Of a stretch of 33,524 nt of DNA, positions 22,681-33,281 are shown piece after piece. The stretch is taken from NCBI RefSeq assembly GCF_016464375.1, contig NZ_JADDIU010000030.1, positions 1 to 33,524 on the forward strand, read 5' to 3'. Numbering within the stretch: the first letter of the stretch is position 1; each line of letters starts with the position of its first letter. The translations under genes were made by a program, and so were the position numbers. This stretch comes from Bacillus renqingensis (GTDB lineage: Bacteria > Bacillota > Bacilli > Bacillales > Cytobacillaceae). The notes below the pieces were generated by a model. It was not told where the DNA came from. It made no database searches and worked only from the letters and a program-made list of their open reading frames with translations.

Positions 22681-23736
22681 GTGAAGAGGAATCATAATTG
22701 GAATCAAGCCTTTCAAATTGCAGCGGTATATATTGGGACTGTTGTGGGAGCAGGATTCGCCACAGGGAAGGAAATCGTTGAGTTTTTTTCGCAATTCGGC
22801 TTCTTTGGCTTTATCAGTATATTAATGAGCGGTTACTTATTTATTATGATTGGTTCAAAAATGATGCGTATGGCAGCTCAAATTGAAGCTAAATCCTATC
22901 AAGAATTTAATGAGCATCTGTTTGGAAAATGGCCAAGTAAAATTATTAATTTCTTTATGCTTATTATGCTTCTTGGAGTTAGTGCCGTAATGCTTGCAGG
23001 GGCCGGAGCAGTCTTTGAGGAACAGTTGGGTCTACCGAAGTATGTCGGTGCTTTTCTGACAATTTTTCTTTCTTATATTGTTATGCTTGTGGGCACGAAA
23101 GGTCTCTTTGCGGTTAATACCTTTGTGGTGCCCATCATGATTAGTTTTAGCTTAATATTGATGTTTTTATCACTTAAAATGCCGAATTTTATAGAGCAAC
23201 TTTTATTTATACCGCATGCAACAGATGGCTGGAAAAGTGTGATCGCACCTTTTTCTTATGCCGCCCTAAATTTGGGGCTGGCACAAGCTGTGTTGGTACC
23301 GGTGGCAACAGAGGTGAAGGATGACTGGACGATTAAATGGGGCGGCATCCTCGGCGGTCTAGGACTAACACTCATTCTAATTGCCAGCCATTTCACCTTA
23401 ATAATGCTGCCAAATGTGGAGTTGTATGAGATTCCGATGGCAATTATTATGAAAAACTTAGCTCCATTTTTTTATTGGATTTTCATACTAGTGATTTACG
23501 GGGAGATTTTTACTTCTGTTATTGGAAATGTCTTTGGCCTCGACAGACAATTAAAACAGTATATGCCGATTCCTACGATGATGTCGGTTACAGCTATATT
23601 TATTGTTTCATATCTTATCAGTTTGGTGAATTATGGGACACTTTTGTCTTATTTGTATCCATTGTTTGGTTATATTTGTATGACCTTTTTTATTTTACTA
23701 TGGATAAAACCATTTGAACCAAATGTAACTAAATAA
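22681..23736 (+). CDS. ykvI: YkvI-family membrane transporter
   Basis: Polytopic protein with about ten hydrophobic helices; the QIAAVYIGTVVGAGFATGKEI start (about 11-31) with its Gly-rich unwound helix resembles LeuT-fold amino-acid/branched-chain carriers. The 351 residues match B. subtilis YkvI, which is also next to clpE. The substrate is unknown. GTG at 22681 follows AAGGGGGAG by 6 nt; no ATG in frame is better placed. It is divergent from clpE. Confidence 0.85.
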   Translation: MKRNHNWNQAFQIAAVYIGTVVGAGFATGKEIVEFFSQFGFFGFISILMSGYLFIMIGSKMMRMAAQIEAKSYQEFNEHLFGKWPSKIINFFMLIMLLGVSAVMLAGAGAVFEEQLGLPKYVGAFLTIFLSYIVMLVGTKGLFAVNTFVVPIMISFSLILMFLSLKMPNFIEQLLFIPHATDGWKSVIAPFSYAALNLGLAQAVLVPVATEVKDDWTIKWGGILGGLGLTLILIASHFTLIMLPNVELYEIPMAIIMKNLAPFFYWIFILVIYGEIFTSVIGNVFGLDRQLKQYMPIPTMMSVTAIFIVSYLISLVNYGTLLSYLYPLFGYICMTFFILLWIKPFEPNVTK

Positions 23737-23775
23737 AAAAAGCGGCTGCCAGAAAGGGAGAGCAGCAGCTTTTAA
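23736..23775. terminator. Bidirectional terminator between ykvI and the CPBP gene
   Basis: AAAAGCGGCTGC (23738-23749) pairs with GCAGCAGCTTTT (23762-23773, one mismatch). Seven T on the minus strand, four T on the plus strand. Confidence 0.8.
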
Positions 23776-23776
23776 G

Positions 23777-24391
23777 TTATGTAAACGGTAAAATGATAAA
23801 AATCATTATATCAAAAATGATATGAGAGACAATGACAAGCGGCATACTTTTTTTCCAAAAATAGAGCGTTCCCCAAACAAAACCTGAAATAAGGGATGCC
23901 AAGACTAATAAAAACGAGCCGGAGTAAATATGGACAGAAGCGTACAAACATGCTCCAACTGTAATACTTACGGCTGGTTTCAAATAGTTCATGAATCGTT
24001 TTTGGACAAAGCCCCGCCAAAATAATTCTTCACCAGGTGCGGCAACAAGAATTAATGCAAGGTATTGCCAAAAGAGTGAAGGTGCAAACCACTTATATAG
24101 TTTTCGAATTTGGTTTTCAAATGGGAGATGGAATAGTTCCATCAGATGATAACCTAACCAGAAAACCGAGTATAAAATTAAACCGGAAATGGCACCAAAA
24201 AGTAGATATTGAATAAATGACAACTCATCATCAACATCGCCTTGGAACATGGAATAGGCGATTAATACAAGGATGGATCCGGTAAAGATATACCAAAATA
24301 TCGCTTTATCATGGAATGAAAAGTAAATAAGAATGTGAGCAATTATCAATCCAAAAATAAGCCGAATATCAACTACTAGATTTTTTATCAT
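23777..24391 (-). CDS. CPBP-family intramembrane metalloprotease
   Basis: Multi-pass membrane protein of the CAAX-protease/bacteriocin-processing family. The 204 residues (from ATG 24391) contain motif 1 EELFWRG, motif 2 with His in LYASVHIYSG and motif 3 with His in SHIIFD, so the putative Glu/His catalytic set is intact. About six to seven hydrophobic helices. A longer reading with 14 more residues lacks a ribosome site; GGGAG fits 24391. Its substrate is unknown; in bacilli such genes often stand alone, and the neighbours here offer no clue. Confidence 0.85.
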   Translation of the reverse strand: MIKNLVVDIRLIFGLIIAHILIYFSFHDKAIFWYIFTGSILVLIAYSMFQGDVDDELSFIQYLLFGAISGLILYSVFWLGYHLMELFHLPFENQIRKLYKWFAPSLFWQYLALILVAAPGEELFWRGFVQKRFMNYLKPAVSITVGACLYASVHIYSGSFLLVLASLISGFVWGTLYFWKKSMPLVIVSHIIFDIMIFIILPFT

Positions 24392-24532
24392 GACGAACTC
24401 CCTTACATATTTCAATAACCTGTATTTTAACAAAAAAATTATTCAAAAGGAAATGACATAAATCATTTTCTTCAATTCTAATCATAAGAACGTATAAACA
24501 GGAAAAAATAGTTGGGAAAGGAGTGAGAGGGT

Positions 24533-24652
24533 TTGAGTCAATCTAAAAGTCAGCAGGAACGGCAATGGACTGTCCGCAAACAAGATCAAAAACCACACGG
24601 TAAAGTAAAATCTTTAAAGCAGCTTAGTAAAGAAACGGAAGAAAGAGATTAA
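24533..24652 (+). CDS. Tiny hydrophilic protein, TTG start
   Basis: A 39-residue highly charged protein starting (M)SQSKSQQERQW, rich in Gln and Lys, with no hydrophobic stretch. TTG at 24533 is preceded by GGAAAGGAGTGA (24515-24526), a strong site, and a terminator follows 6 nt after the stop, so a real short gene is likely. Not recognised; small basic proteins of this kind are common in spore-formers. Confidence 0.6.
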   Translation: MSQSKSQQERQWTVRKQDQKPHGKVKSLKQLSKETEERD

Positions 24653-24657
24653 TAAAG

Positions 24658-24680
24658 AAAAGGCAGACCGGCTGCCTTTT
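24658..24680. terminator. Bidirectional terminator
   Basis: AAAAGGCAG (24658-24666), ACCGG, CTGCCTTTT (24672-24680); ends the tiny ORF on the plus strand and ykvS on the minus strand. Confidence 0.8.
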
Positions 24681-24710
24681 CAACTATTTTCTCCTCCTTA
24701 ATTTCCCCTC

Positions 24711-24899
24711 TTAATAAGCACTCTCCTTGATAACCTTGTAATTTTTATGATTAACGACTGTACGTTGGTCTAATTCTAGATCACGGTAATTATCCATGTA
24801 TGTTAGGTCGACAATTACAGAATTTTCGTTTACCTTTTCCACAATTCCTTGCAGGCCGCCGCGAAATTCAATAATATTACCAATCACTGCTTTCTTCAT
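24711..24899 (-). CDS. ykvS: DUF2187 protein YkvS
   Basis: A 62-residue, KOW-like small beta protein (GNIIEFRGGLQGIVEKVNENSVIVDLTYM), the YkvS/DUF2187 family common in Bacillus; function unknown. The ATG is preceded by GGAGAGAG on the minus strand. Gene order matches the ykv region of B. subtilis. Confidence 0.88.
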   Translation of the reverse strand: MKKAVIGNIIEFRGGLQGIVEKVNENSVIVDLTYMDNYRDLELDQRTVVNHKNYKVIKESAY

Positions 24900-24984
24900 T
24901 TTAGTCTCTCTCCTTTTCTACTAAACTATTAAGTTGATTAATTAACAGTTTGCCTCATTTTTTTTTATTAGTAAAGGCTTTCAT

Positions 24985-25014
24985 TTGACAAATTTGTTAA
25001 CAAGTACTGATAAT
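24985..25014 (+). promoter_or_regulatory. Sigma-A promoter of glpP with a palindrome in the spacer
   Basis: TTGACA (24985-24990), 18 bp, GATAAT (25009-25014). The spacer contains the 10-bp palindrome TTGTTAACAA (24994-25003), a possible operator. Confidence 0.7.
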
Positions 25015-25103
25015 ACTAATTATATGTTGATGAAGCAATAAAGAGAAGGGAAAACGCCTTCAGGAAATAGGAATAAGAAAGGGAAATTAGGTGAATAAAT
25101 GGC

Positions 25104-25655
25104 ATGAACCAAAAGATATTACCTGCATCAGCAAAAATGAAGGAATTTGAGCATTTTTTACAAAGTTCTTATGAAATTGGTGTTTTTTTAGATATGCATA
25201 TTGCTCAATTAAAACATATCGCTCAAATGGCAAGACAAAATGAGAAAAAAATGATTTATCATATTGATTTAATTCACGGTATCAAAAACGACGAATATGC
25301 AACAGAGTACATTTGTCAGGAATTCAAGCCCTTTGGTTTGATTTCAACCAAAGCCGGAGTCATTAAAAAGGCAAAACAGAAAGGAGTGATAGCTGTTCAA
25401 AGAGTATTCTTAATCGACAGCCATGCCCTTGAAAAAAGCTACAAGCTTATTGAGAAAACCGAGCCGGATTACATTGAGGTTCTTCCCGGTGCAATCCCTT
25501 GGATGATTACCGAGGTAAAAGAACGGGTGAATATCCCAATTTTTGCTGGGGGATTAATACGTACGGCAGAAGATGTCAAAAATGCCTTACAAGCAGGTGC
25601 TTCGGCCATTACAACATCAAAAAGGGAGCTTTGGGATTTATTTCAAGAGCATTAA
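25104..25655 (+). CDS. glpP: Glycerol-3-phosphate-responsive antiterminator GlpP
   Basis: RNA-binding activator of the glycerol genes: with glycerol-3-phosphate it prevents termination in the glpF and glpD leaders. The 183 residues form a TIM-barrel-like fold; recognisable blocks are HIDLIHGIKND (about 53-63), LISTKAGVIKKAK and the phosphate-binding IFAGGLIRTAEDV (about 153-165). The start ATG 25104 is used because the ATG at 25099 meets a stop two codons later. Its own leader shows no terminator, so it is expressed to answer the inducer. Both expected RNA targets are present downstream. Confidence 0.94.
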   Translation: MNQKILPASAKMKEFEHFLQSSYEIGVFLDMHIAQLKHIAQMARQNEKKMIYHIDLIHGIKNDEYATEYICQEFKPFGLISTKAGVIKKAKQKGVIAVQRVFLIDSHALEKSYKLIEKTEPDYIEVLPGAIPWMITEVKERVNIPIFAGGLIRTAEDVKNALQAGASAITTSKRELWDLFQEH

Positions 25656-25681
25656 ATTCTATTTAAAACTTAAAAATGTTG

Positions 25682-25710
25682 TTGACAACGTTTTCATCTC
25701 TTTATATACT
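25682..25710 (+). promoter_or_regulatory. glpFK promoter with overlapping cre box
   Basis: TTGACA (25682-25687), 17 bp, TATACT (25705-25710): near perfect. TGACAACGTTTTCA (25683-25696) fits the cre consensus with one mismatch and covers the -35, so CcpA should repress glpFK during growth on glucose. Confidence 0.85.
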
Positions 25711-25743
25711 AAGCAAAGAAGTTAATATACAGCGACGGAGACA

Positions 25744-25802
25744 AGGAGATGCAAATAGAAGCCCTATTAGGGAGCTATTCTATTGTGCATTTCCTTTTTT
25801 TT
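25744..25802 (+). promoter_or_regulatory. GlpP-controlled leader terminator of glpFK
   Basis: AAGGAGATGCAAATAG (25744-25757) pairs with CTATTGTGCATTTCCTT (25779-25795; one bulge and a wobble), followed by a T run. It lies between the promoter and glpF. The left arm shares GCAAATA with the glpD leader, a candidate GlpP recognition element. Confidence 0.82.
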
Positions 25803-25838
25803 CGTCACTCAACTTTTTTAAAAGGAGAGGATGGATGA

Positions 25839-26666
25839 ATGACACCATTTGTTGGGGAATTGATTGGAACAATGATTCTTATCGTGTTTGGTGCTGGTAT
25901 TGGGGCAGGTACTTCATTAAAGAAGACACATTCAAACAATGCTGGCTGGGTCGTTGTTACGCTTTCTTGGGGATTAGCGGTTACAATGGGCGCCTATGCT
26001 GCTGGATCTGCAAGTGGAGGACACTTAAATCCGGCAGTGACAATTGCCTTTGCCTTAAATGGAGACCTTCCATGGGGTGAAGTGCCTGAATATATTCTTG
26101 CTCAAATGATTGGGGCCATTTTAGGGGCAGCACTTGTCTTCTTACACTATTTACCTCATTGGAAAGCAACCGATGACCCGGCAGCAAAGCTTGGAGTATT
26201 TTCAACAAGCCCTGCCATTCCAAATACGTTTGCCAATTTATTTAGTGAAATTTTTGGTACCTTTATTCTGTTGTTAGGTTTATTATTTATTGGAGCAAAC
26301 AAATTAACGGAAGGGTTAAATCCATTGGTAGTCGGCTTGTTGATTGTTGCTATCGGTATGTCTTTAGGCGGAACAACAGGTTATGCGATTAACCCTGCCC
26401 GGGACCTTGGACCGCGGATCGCTCATTTTCTATTACCGATACCAGGAAAAGGAAGTTCTGATTGGGGTTATGCATGGATACCTGTTGTCGGTCCAATCTT
26501 GGGAGGAAGCCTTGGAGCAGTATTTTATCAAGCTGTTTTTTTAGGCAGACTTTCAGGTGCTTTTTGGGTAGTGGTTGCCATGAATATTCTTGTTCTATTC
26601 TTTGCCTATATGGTCAATAAAAAAAAGCAAGGCAATCAGATGAATTTATCAAATAGAACAGCTTAA
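25839..26666 (+). CDS. glpF: Glycerol uptake facilitator (aquaglyceroporin) GlpF
   Basis: MIP-family channel for glycerol. The 275 residues have six membrane helices and two NPA boxes, at 64-66 (GGHLNPAVTIAF) and 185-187 (INPARDLGPR). Asp189 after the second box is typical of glycerol-conducting rather than water-only channels. ATG 25839 lies 8 nt after AAAGGAGAGG; two nearer ATGs (25831, 25835) are in other frames and do not give this protein. First gene of glpFK, controlled by CcpA and GlpP. Confidence 0.95.
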   Translation: MTPFVGELIGTMILIVFGAGIGAGTSLKKTHSNNAGWVVVTLSWGLAVTMGAYAAGSASGGHLNPAVTIAFALNGDLPWGEVPEYILAQMIGAILGAALVFLHYLPHWKATDDPAAKLGVFSTSPAIPNTFANLFSEIFGTFILLLGLLFIGANKLTEGLNPLVVGLLIVAIGMSLGGTTGYAINPARDLGPRIAHFLLPIPGKGSSDWGYAWIPVVGPILGGSLGAVFYQAVFLGRLSGAFWVVVAMNILVLFFAYMVNKKKQGNQMNLSNRTA

Positions 26667-26675
26667 AAAAGCTGA

Positions 26676-28184
<1,509 letters not shown>

Positions 28185-28194
28185 TCAACCAATC

Positions 28195-28222
28195 TTTACT
28201 AATGGTCTTTTCATGCTATAAT
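28195..28222 (+). promoter_or_regulatory. Sigma-A promoter of glpD
   Basis: TTTACT (28195-28200), 16 bp, TATAAT (28217-28222) with an extended TGC before it. Confidence 0.75.
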
Positions 28223-28256
28223 GGACATAAGTTAATATTTTGGTAGGAGAATTCAG

Positions 28257-28308
28257 AGAGGCCGCAAATACATTATCGTTGTGATAGTGTACTTTGTGGT
28301 CTCTTTTT
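28257..28308 (+). promoter_or_regulatory. GlpP-controlled leader terminator of glpD
   Basis: A 21-nt left arm (28257-28277) starting AGAGGCCGCAAATACA pairs almost end to end with 28283-28304 (GATAGTG...GTGGTCTCT; mainly G-U wobbles and one bulge), followed by five T. It stands 90 nt before the gene, as in the GlpP-antiterminated glpD leader of B. subtilis. Confidence 0.88.
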
Positions 28309-28398
28309 CATTTATCAATGACGAATAAGAGAAGTTTCAATATATATACCATAGGGGAATAGGTTGGTAGGGCTTGTCTACTAATAGGAGGTACAGAC

Positions 28399-30090
28399 AT
28401 GAATTTTTCAAATTTATATCGTCAAGATATTAGGAAAAAATTACAAGATGAAAAATATGATGTATTAGTAATCGGTGGAGGAATTACAGGAGCCGGAATT
28501 GCCCTTGATGGGCAAACCCGAGGGTTAAAAATGGCACTGGTCGAAATGCAGGATTTTGCTGCTGGAACCTCAAGCAGATCAACAAAATTAGTCCACGGTG
28601 GCTTGCGCTATTTAAAGCAATTTGAAGTTAAAATGGTTGCCGAGGTTGGAAAAGAAAGGGCAATTGTTTATGAAAACGGTCCGCATGTAACTACTCCGGA
28701 ATGGATGCTGCTTCCAATCCATAAAGGGGGAACCTTCGGGAAATTCAGTACATCGATTGGTTTACGAGTGTATGATTTTCTAGCAGAGGTTAAAAAGTCA
28801 GAACGGCGAGCTATGTTATCTGTAGAAGAAACAGTAGCTAAAGAGCCTCTCATTAAAAAGGAAGGCTTAAAGGGTGGAGGGTATTACGTTGAGTACCGTA
28901 CCGATGATGCTCGTTTGACGATGGAAGTAATGAAGGCGGCGGTCGAAGAAGGTGCGATCGCTTGTAATTATACAAAGGTAATGAAGCTTATCTATGAAAA
29001 TGAAAAAGTTGTCGGTGTCGTTGTTGAAGACCAGCTAAGCGGAGATTCATATGAAGTTCGTGCGAAAAAGATCGTGAATGCTGCAGGACCTTGGGTCGAT
29101 ACGATTCGTGAAATGGATCGATCTAAAAAAGGAAAAACATTACAGCTTTCAAAAGGGGTTCACCTTGTCATTGATCAGTCCCGATTCCCGCTTAGGCAGG
29201 CCGTTTATTTTGACACACCAGACGGCCGGATGGTTTTTGCCATTCCAAGAGACGGAAAAACATATGTCGGGACCACAGATACCTTTTATAATGAAGATGC
29301 TGTCAATCCCAAGATGACGTTAAGTGACCGTACTTATATCATTAACGCGATTAACTATATGTTTCCCGATGTAAAAATAACCGAAAAAGATATTGAATCC
29401 AGTTGGGCGGGGGTTCGTCCCCTAATTTATGAAGAAGGAAAAGATCCTTCGGAAATATCCCGGAAGGATGAAATTTGGGAATCCCATTCTGGTCTAATCA
29501 CAATTGCAGGTGGAAAATTAACTGGTTATCGAAAGATGGCAGAAACGGTGGTGGATTTGTTGACTTCCAAATTCCAAACAGAAGAAGGAAGAAGTTTTCC
29601 AGCCTGTCAAACAAAAGAATGGCCCATTTCCGGCGGCAATGTCGGCGGCTCTAAAAATTTCAGCTCCTACATCGCAGAACATGTACAAAAAGGGATGGAC
29701 GCCGGCCTTCCTGAAGCAGAGTCTAGACAATTAGCGAAAATTTACGGTTCCAATATTGATACAGTATACTGTCTCTTAGCGGAAAATAAAGAGGATGCCG
29801 AAAAATACGGGCTTCCACTTGATTTATTTGCAAAACTTGTTTATGCCATTGAAAAAGAGATGGTTGCTACTCCGATTGACTTTTTAAACAGAAGAACCGG
29901 CGCTATGTTATTTGATATTCATTCAGTTATTTCATGGAAGCGACAAGTCGTTGCCTATATGGCTGATCGGCTGAATTGGACTGAAGAAGAAAAGAACAGG
30001 TACTCGTTGTCAGTAGAAAAAGCTATTGAAGCAGCGGTCACCCCTGTGGACGAACATCTTGAATTAGCGAACGCCGCAAATGGGAATTAA
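28399..30090 (+). CDS. glpD: Aerobic glycerol-3-phosphate dehydrogenase GlpD
   Basis: Membrane-associated flavoenzyme oxidising glycerol-3-phosphate to dihydroxyacetone phosphate and feeding electrons to quinone. The 563 residues have the FAD motif [14 protein letters not shown] (about 24-37), the family block [21 protein letters not shown] (about 54-74) and, near 350-380, the WAGVRPL and [15 protein letters not shown] motifs. The ATG follows AGGAGGT. Separate promoter and antiterminated leader, then its own terminator; it completes glycerol catabolism in this cluster. Confidence 0.96.
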   Translation: MNFSNLYRQDIRKKLQDEKYDVLVIGGGITGAGIALDGQTRGLKMALVEMQDFAAGTSSRSTKLVHGGLRYLKQFEVKMVAEVGKERAIVYENGPHVTTPEWMLLPIHKGGTFGKFSTSIGLRVYDFLAEVKKSERRAMLSVEETVAKEPLIKKEGLKGGGYYVEYRTDDARLTMEVMKAAVEEGAIACNYTKVMKLIYENEKVVGVVVEDQLSGDSYEVRAKKIVNAAGPWVDTIREMDRSKKGKTLQLSKGVHLVIDQSRFPLRQAVYFDTPDGRMVFAIPRDGKTYVGTTDTFYNEDAVNPKMTLSDRTYIINAINYMFPDVKITEKDIESSWAGVRPLIYEEGKDPSEISRKDEIWESHSGLITIAGGKLTGYRKMAETVVDLLTSKFQTEEGRSFPACQTKEWPISGGNVGGSKNFSSYIAEHVQKGMDAGLPEAESRQLAKIYGSNIDTVYCLLAENKEDAEKYGLPLDLFAKLVYAIEKEMVATPIDFLNRRTGAMLFDIHSVISWKRQVVAYMADRLNWTEEEKNRYSLSVEKAIEAAVTPVDEHLELANAANGN

Positions 30091-30105
30091 GTTAAACAAG
30101 GGTCT

Positions 30106-30133
30106 AGAGCTGTCCGGGTGGGCAGCTCTTTTT
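30106..30133 (+). terminator. Terminator of glpD
   Basis: AGAGCTGTCC (30106-30115), GGGT, GGGCAGCTCT (30120-30129; one wobble), then T run. Confidence 0.88.
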
Positions 30134-30239
30134 ATAAATTTTAAAGTGGTGATTATGGAAAAGGGATCCAAGTGAAGAAATGATAACGGATATTGAGACT
30201 ATTATTTCGTTCATTATTTCACAAATTAAACTTTCCCAG

Positions 30240-30269
30240 TTGTCGAAAAGGGTCAAAAAATGCTATTCT
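30240..30269 (+). promoter_or_regulatory. ptsH promoter with a Spo0A box over the -35
   Basis: TTGTCG (30240-30245), 18 bp, TATTCT (30264-30269) preceded by TGC (extended -10). TTGTCGAAAA (30240-30249) contains the exact TGTCGAA core of the 0A box, so Spo0A could repress ptsHI, or the match could be chance. Confidence 0.5.
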
Positions 30270-30310
30270 AACCATTGTGGGGATTAAAGTACATTTTCAA
30301 AGCCAAAATA

Positions 30311-30338
30311 TGAGGAAAGGAAATTCCTCAAATTTTTT
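30311..30338 (+). terminator. Hairpin with T run in the ptsH leader (possible attenuator)
   Basis: TGAGGAA (30311-30317), loop AGGAAA, TTCCTCA (30324-30330), then AA and six T, immediately before the ptsH ribosome site. The stem is short and A/T-rich at its ends, so it may be only a weak terminator. Confidence 0.4.
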
Positions 30339-30356
30339 AAAGGAGTTTGATTCGAA

Positions 30357-30623
30357 ATGGCAGAGAAACAATTTACCGTCATCGCAGATACTGGAATTCA
30401 TGCTAGACCGGCAACACTATTAGTGCAAACGGCCAGCAGATTTACCTCTGAGATAAATTTAGAGTACAATGGCAAAAAGGTTAATTTAAAATCAATTATG
30501 GGTGTTATGTCATTGGGGATTGGCAAAGGCGCCGACTTTAAGATTTCCGCAGAAGGCAGCGATGCTGAGAGTGCTTTAAACAGTTTAGAAGAAACTTTAA
30601 GAAAAGAAGGTCTGGCAGAGTAA
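30357..30623 (+). CDS. ptsH: Phosphocarrier protein HPr
   Basis: Carries phosphate from Enzyme I to sugar-specific EII proteins, and to GlpK. The 88 residues contain the catalytic His15 (TGIHARPAT) and the regulatory Ser46 ([12 protein letters not shown]), the HPr kinase target that makes HPr a CcpA corepressor. AAAGGAG precedes the ATG by 11 nt. TAATG overlap with ptsI. There is no ptsG upstream here, unlike the ptsGHI arrangement in B. subtilis. Confidence 0.97.
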   Translation: MAEKQFTVIADTGIHARPATLLVQTASRFTSEINLEYNGKKVNLKSIMGVMSLGIGKGADFKISAEGSDAESALNSLEETLRKEGLAE

Positions 30624-32335
30624 TGACTTTTTTACATGGAATTGCAGCATCAAACGGCATTGCGATTGCAAAAGCCTATCGTCTCGTGGAACCTGATTTA
30701 TCTTTTGAGCAAACAAGAATTGAAGATGCTTCAGCTGAAGTGGAGCGCTATCGTCAGGCCATCGATAGAGCAAAATCCGAGCTGGAAACGATTCGCGACC
30801 GTGCTAAAGTTGATTTAGGACCGGATAAAGCAGCTATTTTTGAGGCACATCTTCTTGTGTTAAGTGATCCTGAATTAAATACACCGATTGAAGACAAGAT
30901 TAAGTCGGACAAGGTGAATGCGGAGGCAGCCCTGAAAGAAACTGCCGATATGTTTGTTGTGATGTTTGAACAAATGGACAGTGAGTATATGAAGGAACGT
31001 GCTGCTGATATTCGTGATGTTACGAAGCGTGTATTAGCTCATTTGCTCGGTGTCGAACTGCCGAACCCAAGTATGATTGCCGAGGAAGTAATCATTGTGG
31101 CTGAAGATTTAACACCATCAGATACGGCGCAATTGAACCGGCAATTTGTGAAAGGATTTACCACTAACATCGGCGGCAGGACCTCGCATTCAGCTATTAT
31201 GGCCCGCTCCTTGGAAATACCGGCGGTTGTCGGCACAAAAACGGCAACTGAAGAGATTCATAATGGCGATTTAGTAATTGTTGATGGTTTAAAAGGGGAA
31301 GTTCATATTAACCCGACACCTGAACTTGTCGAACAATATCGGAAAGTTCATCAAGAGTATGAGAAGCAAAAGGCTGAATGGGCAAAGCTTGTCAATGAAC
31401 CGACTGTATCTAATGATGGGCATCATGTCGAACTGGGCGCTAATATTGGTACTCCTAATGATTTAAAAGGGGTCGTGGCAAATGGTGGTGAGGCCGTTGG
31501 ACTTTACCGTACCGAGTTCCTTTATATGGGCAGGGATCAGCTTCCTTCAGAGGAGGAACAGTTTGAAGCGTATAAAGCTGTTTTAGAAGGCATGGCCGGC
31601 AAACCTGTTGTCGTTCGGACATTAGATATCGGTGGCGATAAAGAGCTTCCGTATCTGGATTTACCTAAGGAAATGAATCCGTTTTTAGGCTTTCGTGCAA
31701 TCCGTTTATGTTTAGAAGAACAGGGGATTTTCCGGACACAGCTTCGTGCCCTGCTTCGTGCCAGCAGCTATGGAAATTTAAAGATTATGTTCCCGATGAT
31801 TGCGACCTTAGATGAGTTCCGTGCTGCTAAAGCGATTCTTGAAGAAGAAAAACAAAAGCTGTTAACAGAGGGACAAAAGGTAGCTGACAAAATTGAATTA
31901 GGTATCATGGTTGAAATTCCATCTACTGCGGTGTTAGCCGATCAATTCGCCAAAGAAGTTGACTTCTTCAGTATCGGCACAAATGATCTAATTCAATATA
32001 CAATGGCTGCAGATCGGATGAATCAGCGTGTTTCTTATCTCTATCAGCCATATAGCCCGTCGATCTTAAGACTTGTAAAAATGGTTATTGATGCCGCCCA
32101 TGCTGAAGGTAAGTGGGCAGGAATGTGCGGTGAAATGGCTGGGGATGAAACGGCAATTCCGCTTCTCCTTGGTCTGGGACTTGACGAATTTTCAATGAGT
32201 GCGACATCAATTTTGAAAGCTCGTTCATTAATCAAGAAATTAAATAAATCAGATATGGAACAGCTTGCTCGGGAAGTAATAAACATGCAGACAACGGATC
32301 AAGTTGTGGAAGCTGTTCATTCAGCCGTTCAGTAG
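30623..32335 (+). CDS. ptsI: PTS Enzyme I (phosphoenolpyruvate-protein phosphotransferase)
   Basis: Starts the PTS phosphate chain by transferring phosphate from PEP to HPr. The 570 residues have the phospho-His189 in [21 protein letters not shown] (184-204), and a PEP-binding barrel with the [11 protein letters not shown] block, [15 protein letters not shown] and the active-site Cys502 in GMCGEMAG. Co-translated with ptsH. Together they supply both CcpA signalling (through HPr-Ser-P) and GlpK activation for the neighbouring glp genes. Confidence 0.97.
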   Translation: MTFLHGIAASNGIAIAKAYRLVEPDLSFEQTRIEDASAEVERYRQAIDRAKSELETIRDRAKVDLGPDKAAIFEAHLLVLSDPELNTPIEDKIKSDKVNAEAALKETADMFVVMFEQMDSEYMKERAADIRDVTKRVLAHLLGVELPNPSMIAEEVIIVAEDLTPSDTAQLNRQFVKGFTTNIGGRTSHSAIMARSLEIPAVVGTKTATEEIHNGDLVIVDGLKGEVHINPTPELVEQYRKVHQEYEKQKAEWAKLVNEPTVSNDGHHVELGANIGTPNDLKGVVANGGEAVGLYRTEFLYMGRDQLPSEEEQFEAYKAVLEGMAGKPVVVRTLDIGGDKELPYLDLPKEMNPFLGFRAIRLCLEEQGIFRTQLRALLRASSYGNLKIMFPMIATLDEFRAAKAILEEEKQKLLTEGQKVADKIELGIMVEIPSTAVLADQFAKEVDFFSIGTNDLIQYTMAADRMNQRVSYLYQPYSPSILRLVKMVIDAAHAEGKWAGMCGEMAGDETAIPLLLGLGLDEFSMSATSILKARSLIKKLNKSDMEQLAREVINMQTTDQVVEAVHSAVQ

Positions 32336-32351
32336 AATCGTATATTTAGGA

Positions 32352-32403
32352 AAAAGGGGCGTCCAAAAGTCGAATAGTCGACTTTTTGGACAGCCCCTTT
32401 TCT
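32352..32403 (+). terminator. Long terminator hairpin after ptsI
   Basis: The left arm 32352-32373 (AAAAGGGGC..TCCAAAAGTCGA) pairs with 32378-32400 (TCGACTTTTTGGA..GCCCCTTTT) with a bulge and one mismatched pair. The outer GGGGC-TCCAAAAGTC wording is common in Bacillus intergenic elements. Confidence 0.85.
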
Positions 32404-32484
32404 AATTTAAAAAACAACTTCCGAGGTATTTCCACTGATTATCCTGTATAATCTAAAGTAGAAATGATATAGGGAGTTGAGAGT

Positions 32485-33270
32485 ATGGATTTAAATTTAA
32501 GCGGAAAAACAGCGCTGATTTTAGCCTCAAGCCAAGGGTTAGGATTTGCAATCGCCGAACAGCTTGTCAGGGAAGGAGCAAATGTTGTCATCTCTGGCAG
32601 GGAGGAAGAAAAGTTAAAAGCGAAATGTAAGCAGCTTGCGGCAATCGGAAAGGGCAAAGCAGTTTATCAAAAGGCTGATATTATGAAACCGGCAGATATC
32701 AAACAGCTGGTGTCACACGCCGTTGAAACCTTCGGCACCATTGACATGCTGGTCAATAATGCCGGCGGCCCCCCGGCAGGGTCGTTTGAAGAATTGACGG
32801 ATGAAGAATGGCAGGCCTCTTTTGAATTAAATTTACTTTCTTATGTACGGACGATACGAGCAGCTTTGCCCTACTTAAAACAGCAGGGAGGAAAAATACT
32901 AAACATTGCCTCCTCTTCTATTAAAGAACCAATTCCAGGATTAATCCTATCAAATACCTTCCGAACAGGTATAATTGGACTTTCAAAGACGCTGGCTTCA
33001 GAGCTTGCACCATATAATATTCTCATTAACACCATTGCACCAGGGCGGATTGGAACTGATCGGGTTAAGCATTTAGATCAGGTAAATGCGGACAAGCAAG
33101 GAATTGATATTAAGATGGTTGAAGAACAAATGAAAGCCCAGATCCCATTAAAACGTTATGGAACCCCGGAGGAGTTTGCCAATGTCGCGGCATTCCTTCT
33201 ATCCGATGCAAATTCCTATATGACAGGCAGTGCATTACTAGTTGATGGCGGTATGGTGAAAGCTATTTAA
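32485..33270 (+). CDS. Atypical short-chain dehydrogenase/reductase (FabG-like)
   Basis: Rossmann-fold protein of 261 residues. The cofactor loop reads ASSQGLG (14-20) instead of TGxxxGIG, followed by NNAGGPPAG (91-99). Ser143 stands at the catalytic Ser position, but the usual Tyr and Lys of YxxxK are replaced: the aligned segment LSNTFRTG has Ser156 and Arg160. This fits the BKR-like SDR subgroup that departs from the standard tetrad (cd05344, from memory). Substrate and even redox activity are open. GGGAGTTGAG precedes the ATG; TATAAT at 32447-32452 is a likely -10. Confidence 0.87.
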   Translation: MDLNLSGKTALILASSQGLGFAIAEQLVREGANVVISGREEEKLKAKCKQLAAIGKGKAVYQKADIMKPADIKQLVSHAVETFGTIDMLVNNAGGPPAGSFEELTDEEWQASFELNLLSYVRTIRAALPYLKQQGGKILNIASSSIKEPIPGLILSNTFRTGIIGLSKTLASELAPYNILINTIAPGRIGTDRVKHLDQVNADKQGIDIKMVEEQMKAQIPLKRYGTPEEFANVAAFLLSDANSYMTGSALLVDGGMVKAI

Positions 33271-33281
33271 CATAGAATGGC

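Noticed and set aside
23779..23792. TGTAAACGGTAAAA resembling a cre box
   Set aside because: Lies inside the 3' end of the CPBP coding sequence, far from any promoter.
25676..26080. 134-residue ORF overlapping glpF
   Set aside because: Different frame, spans the glpF promoter and leader terminator, Trp/Cys-rich shadow translation of glpF.
30193..30423. 76-residue ORF upstream of and overlapping ptsH
   Set aside because: Crosses the ptsH promoter and ribosome site, no ribosome site of its own, low-complexity translation.
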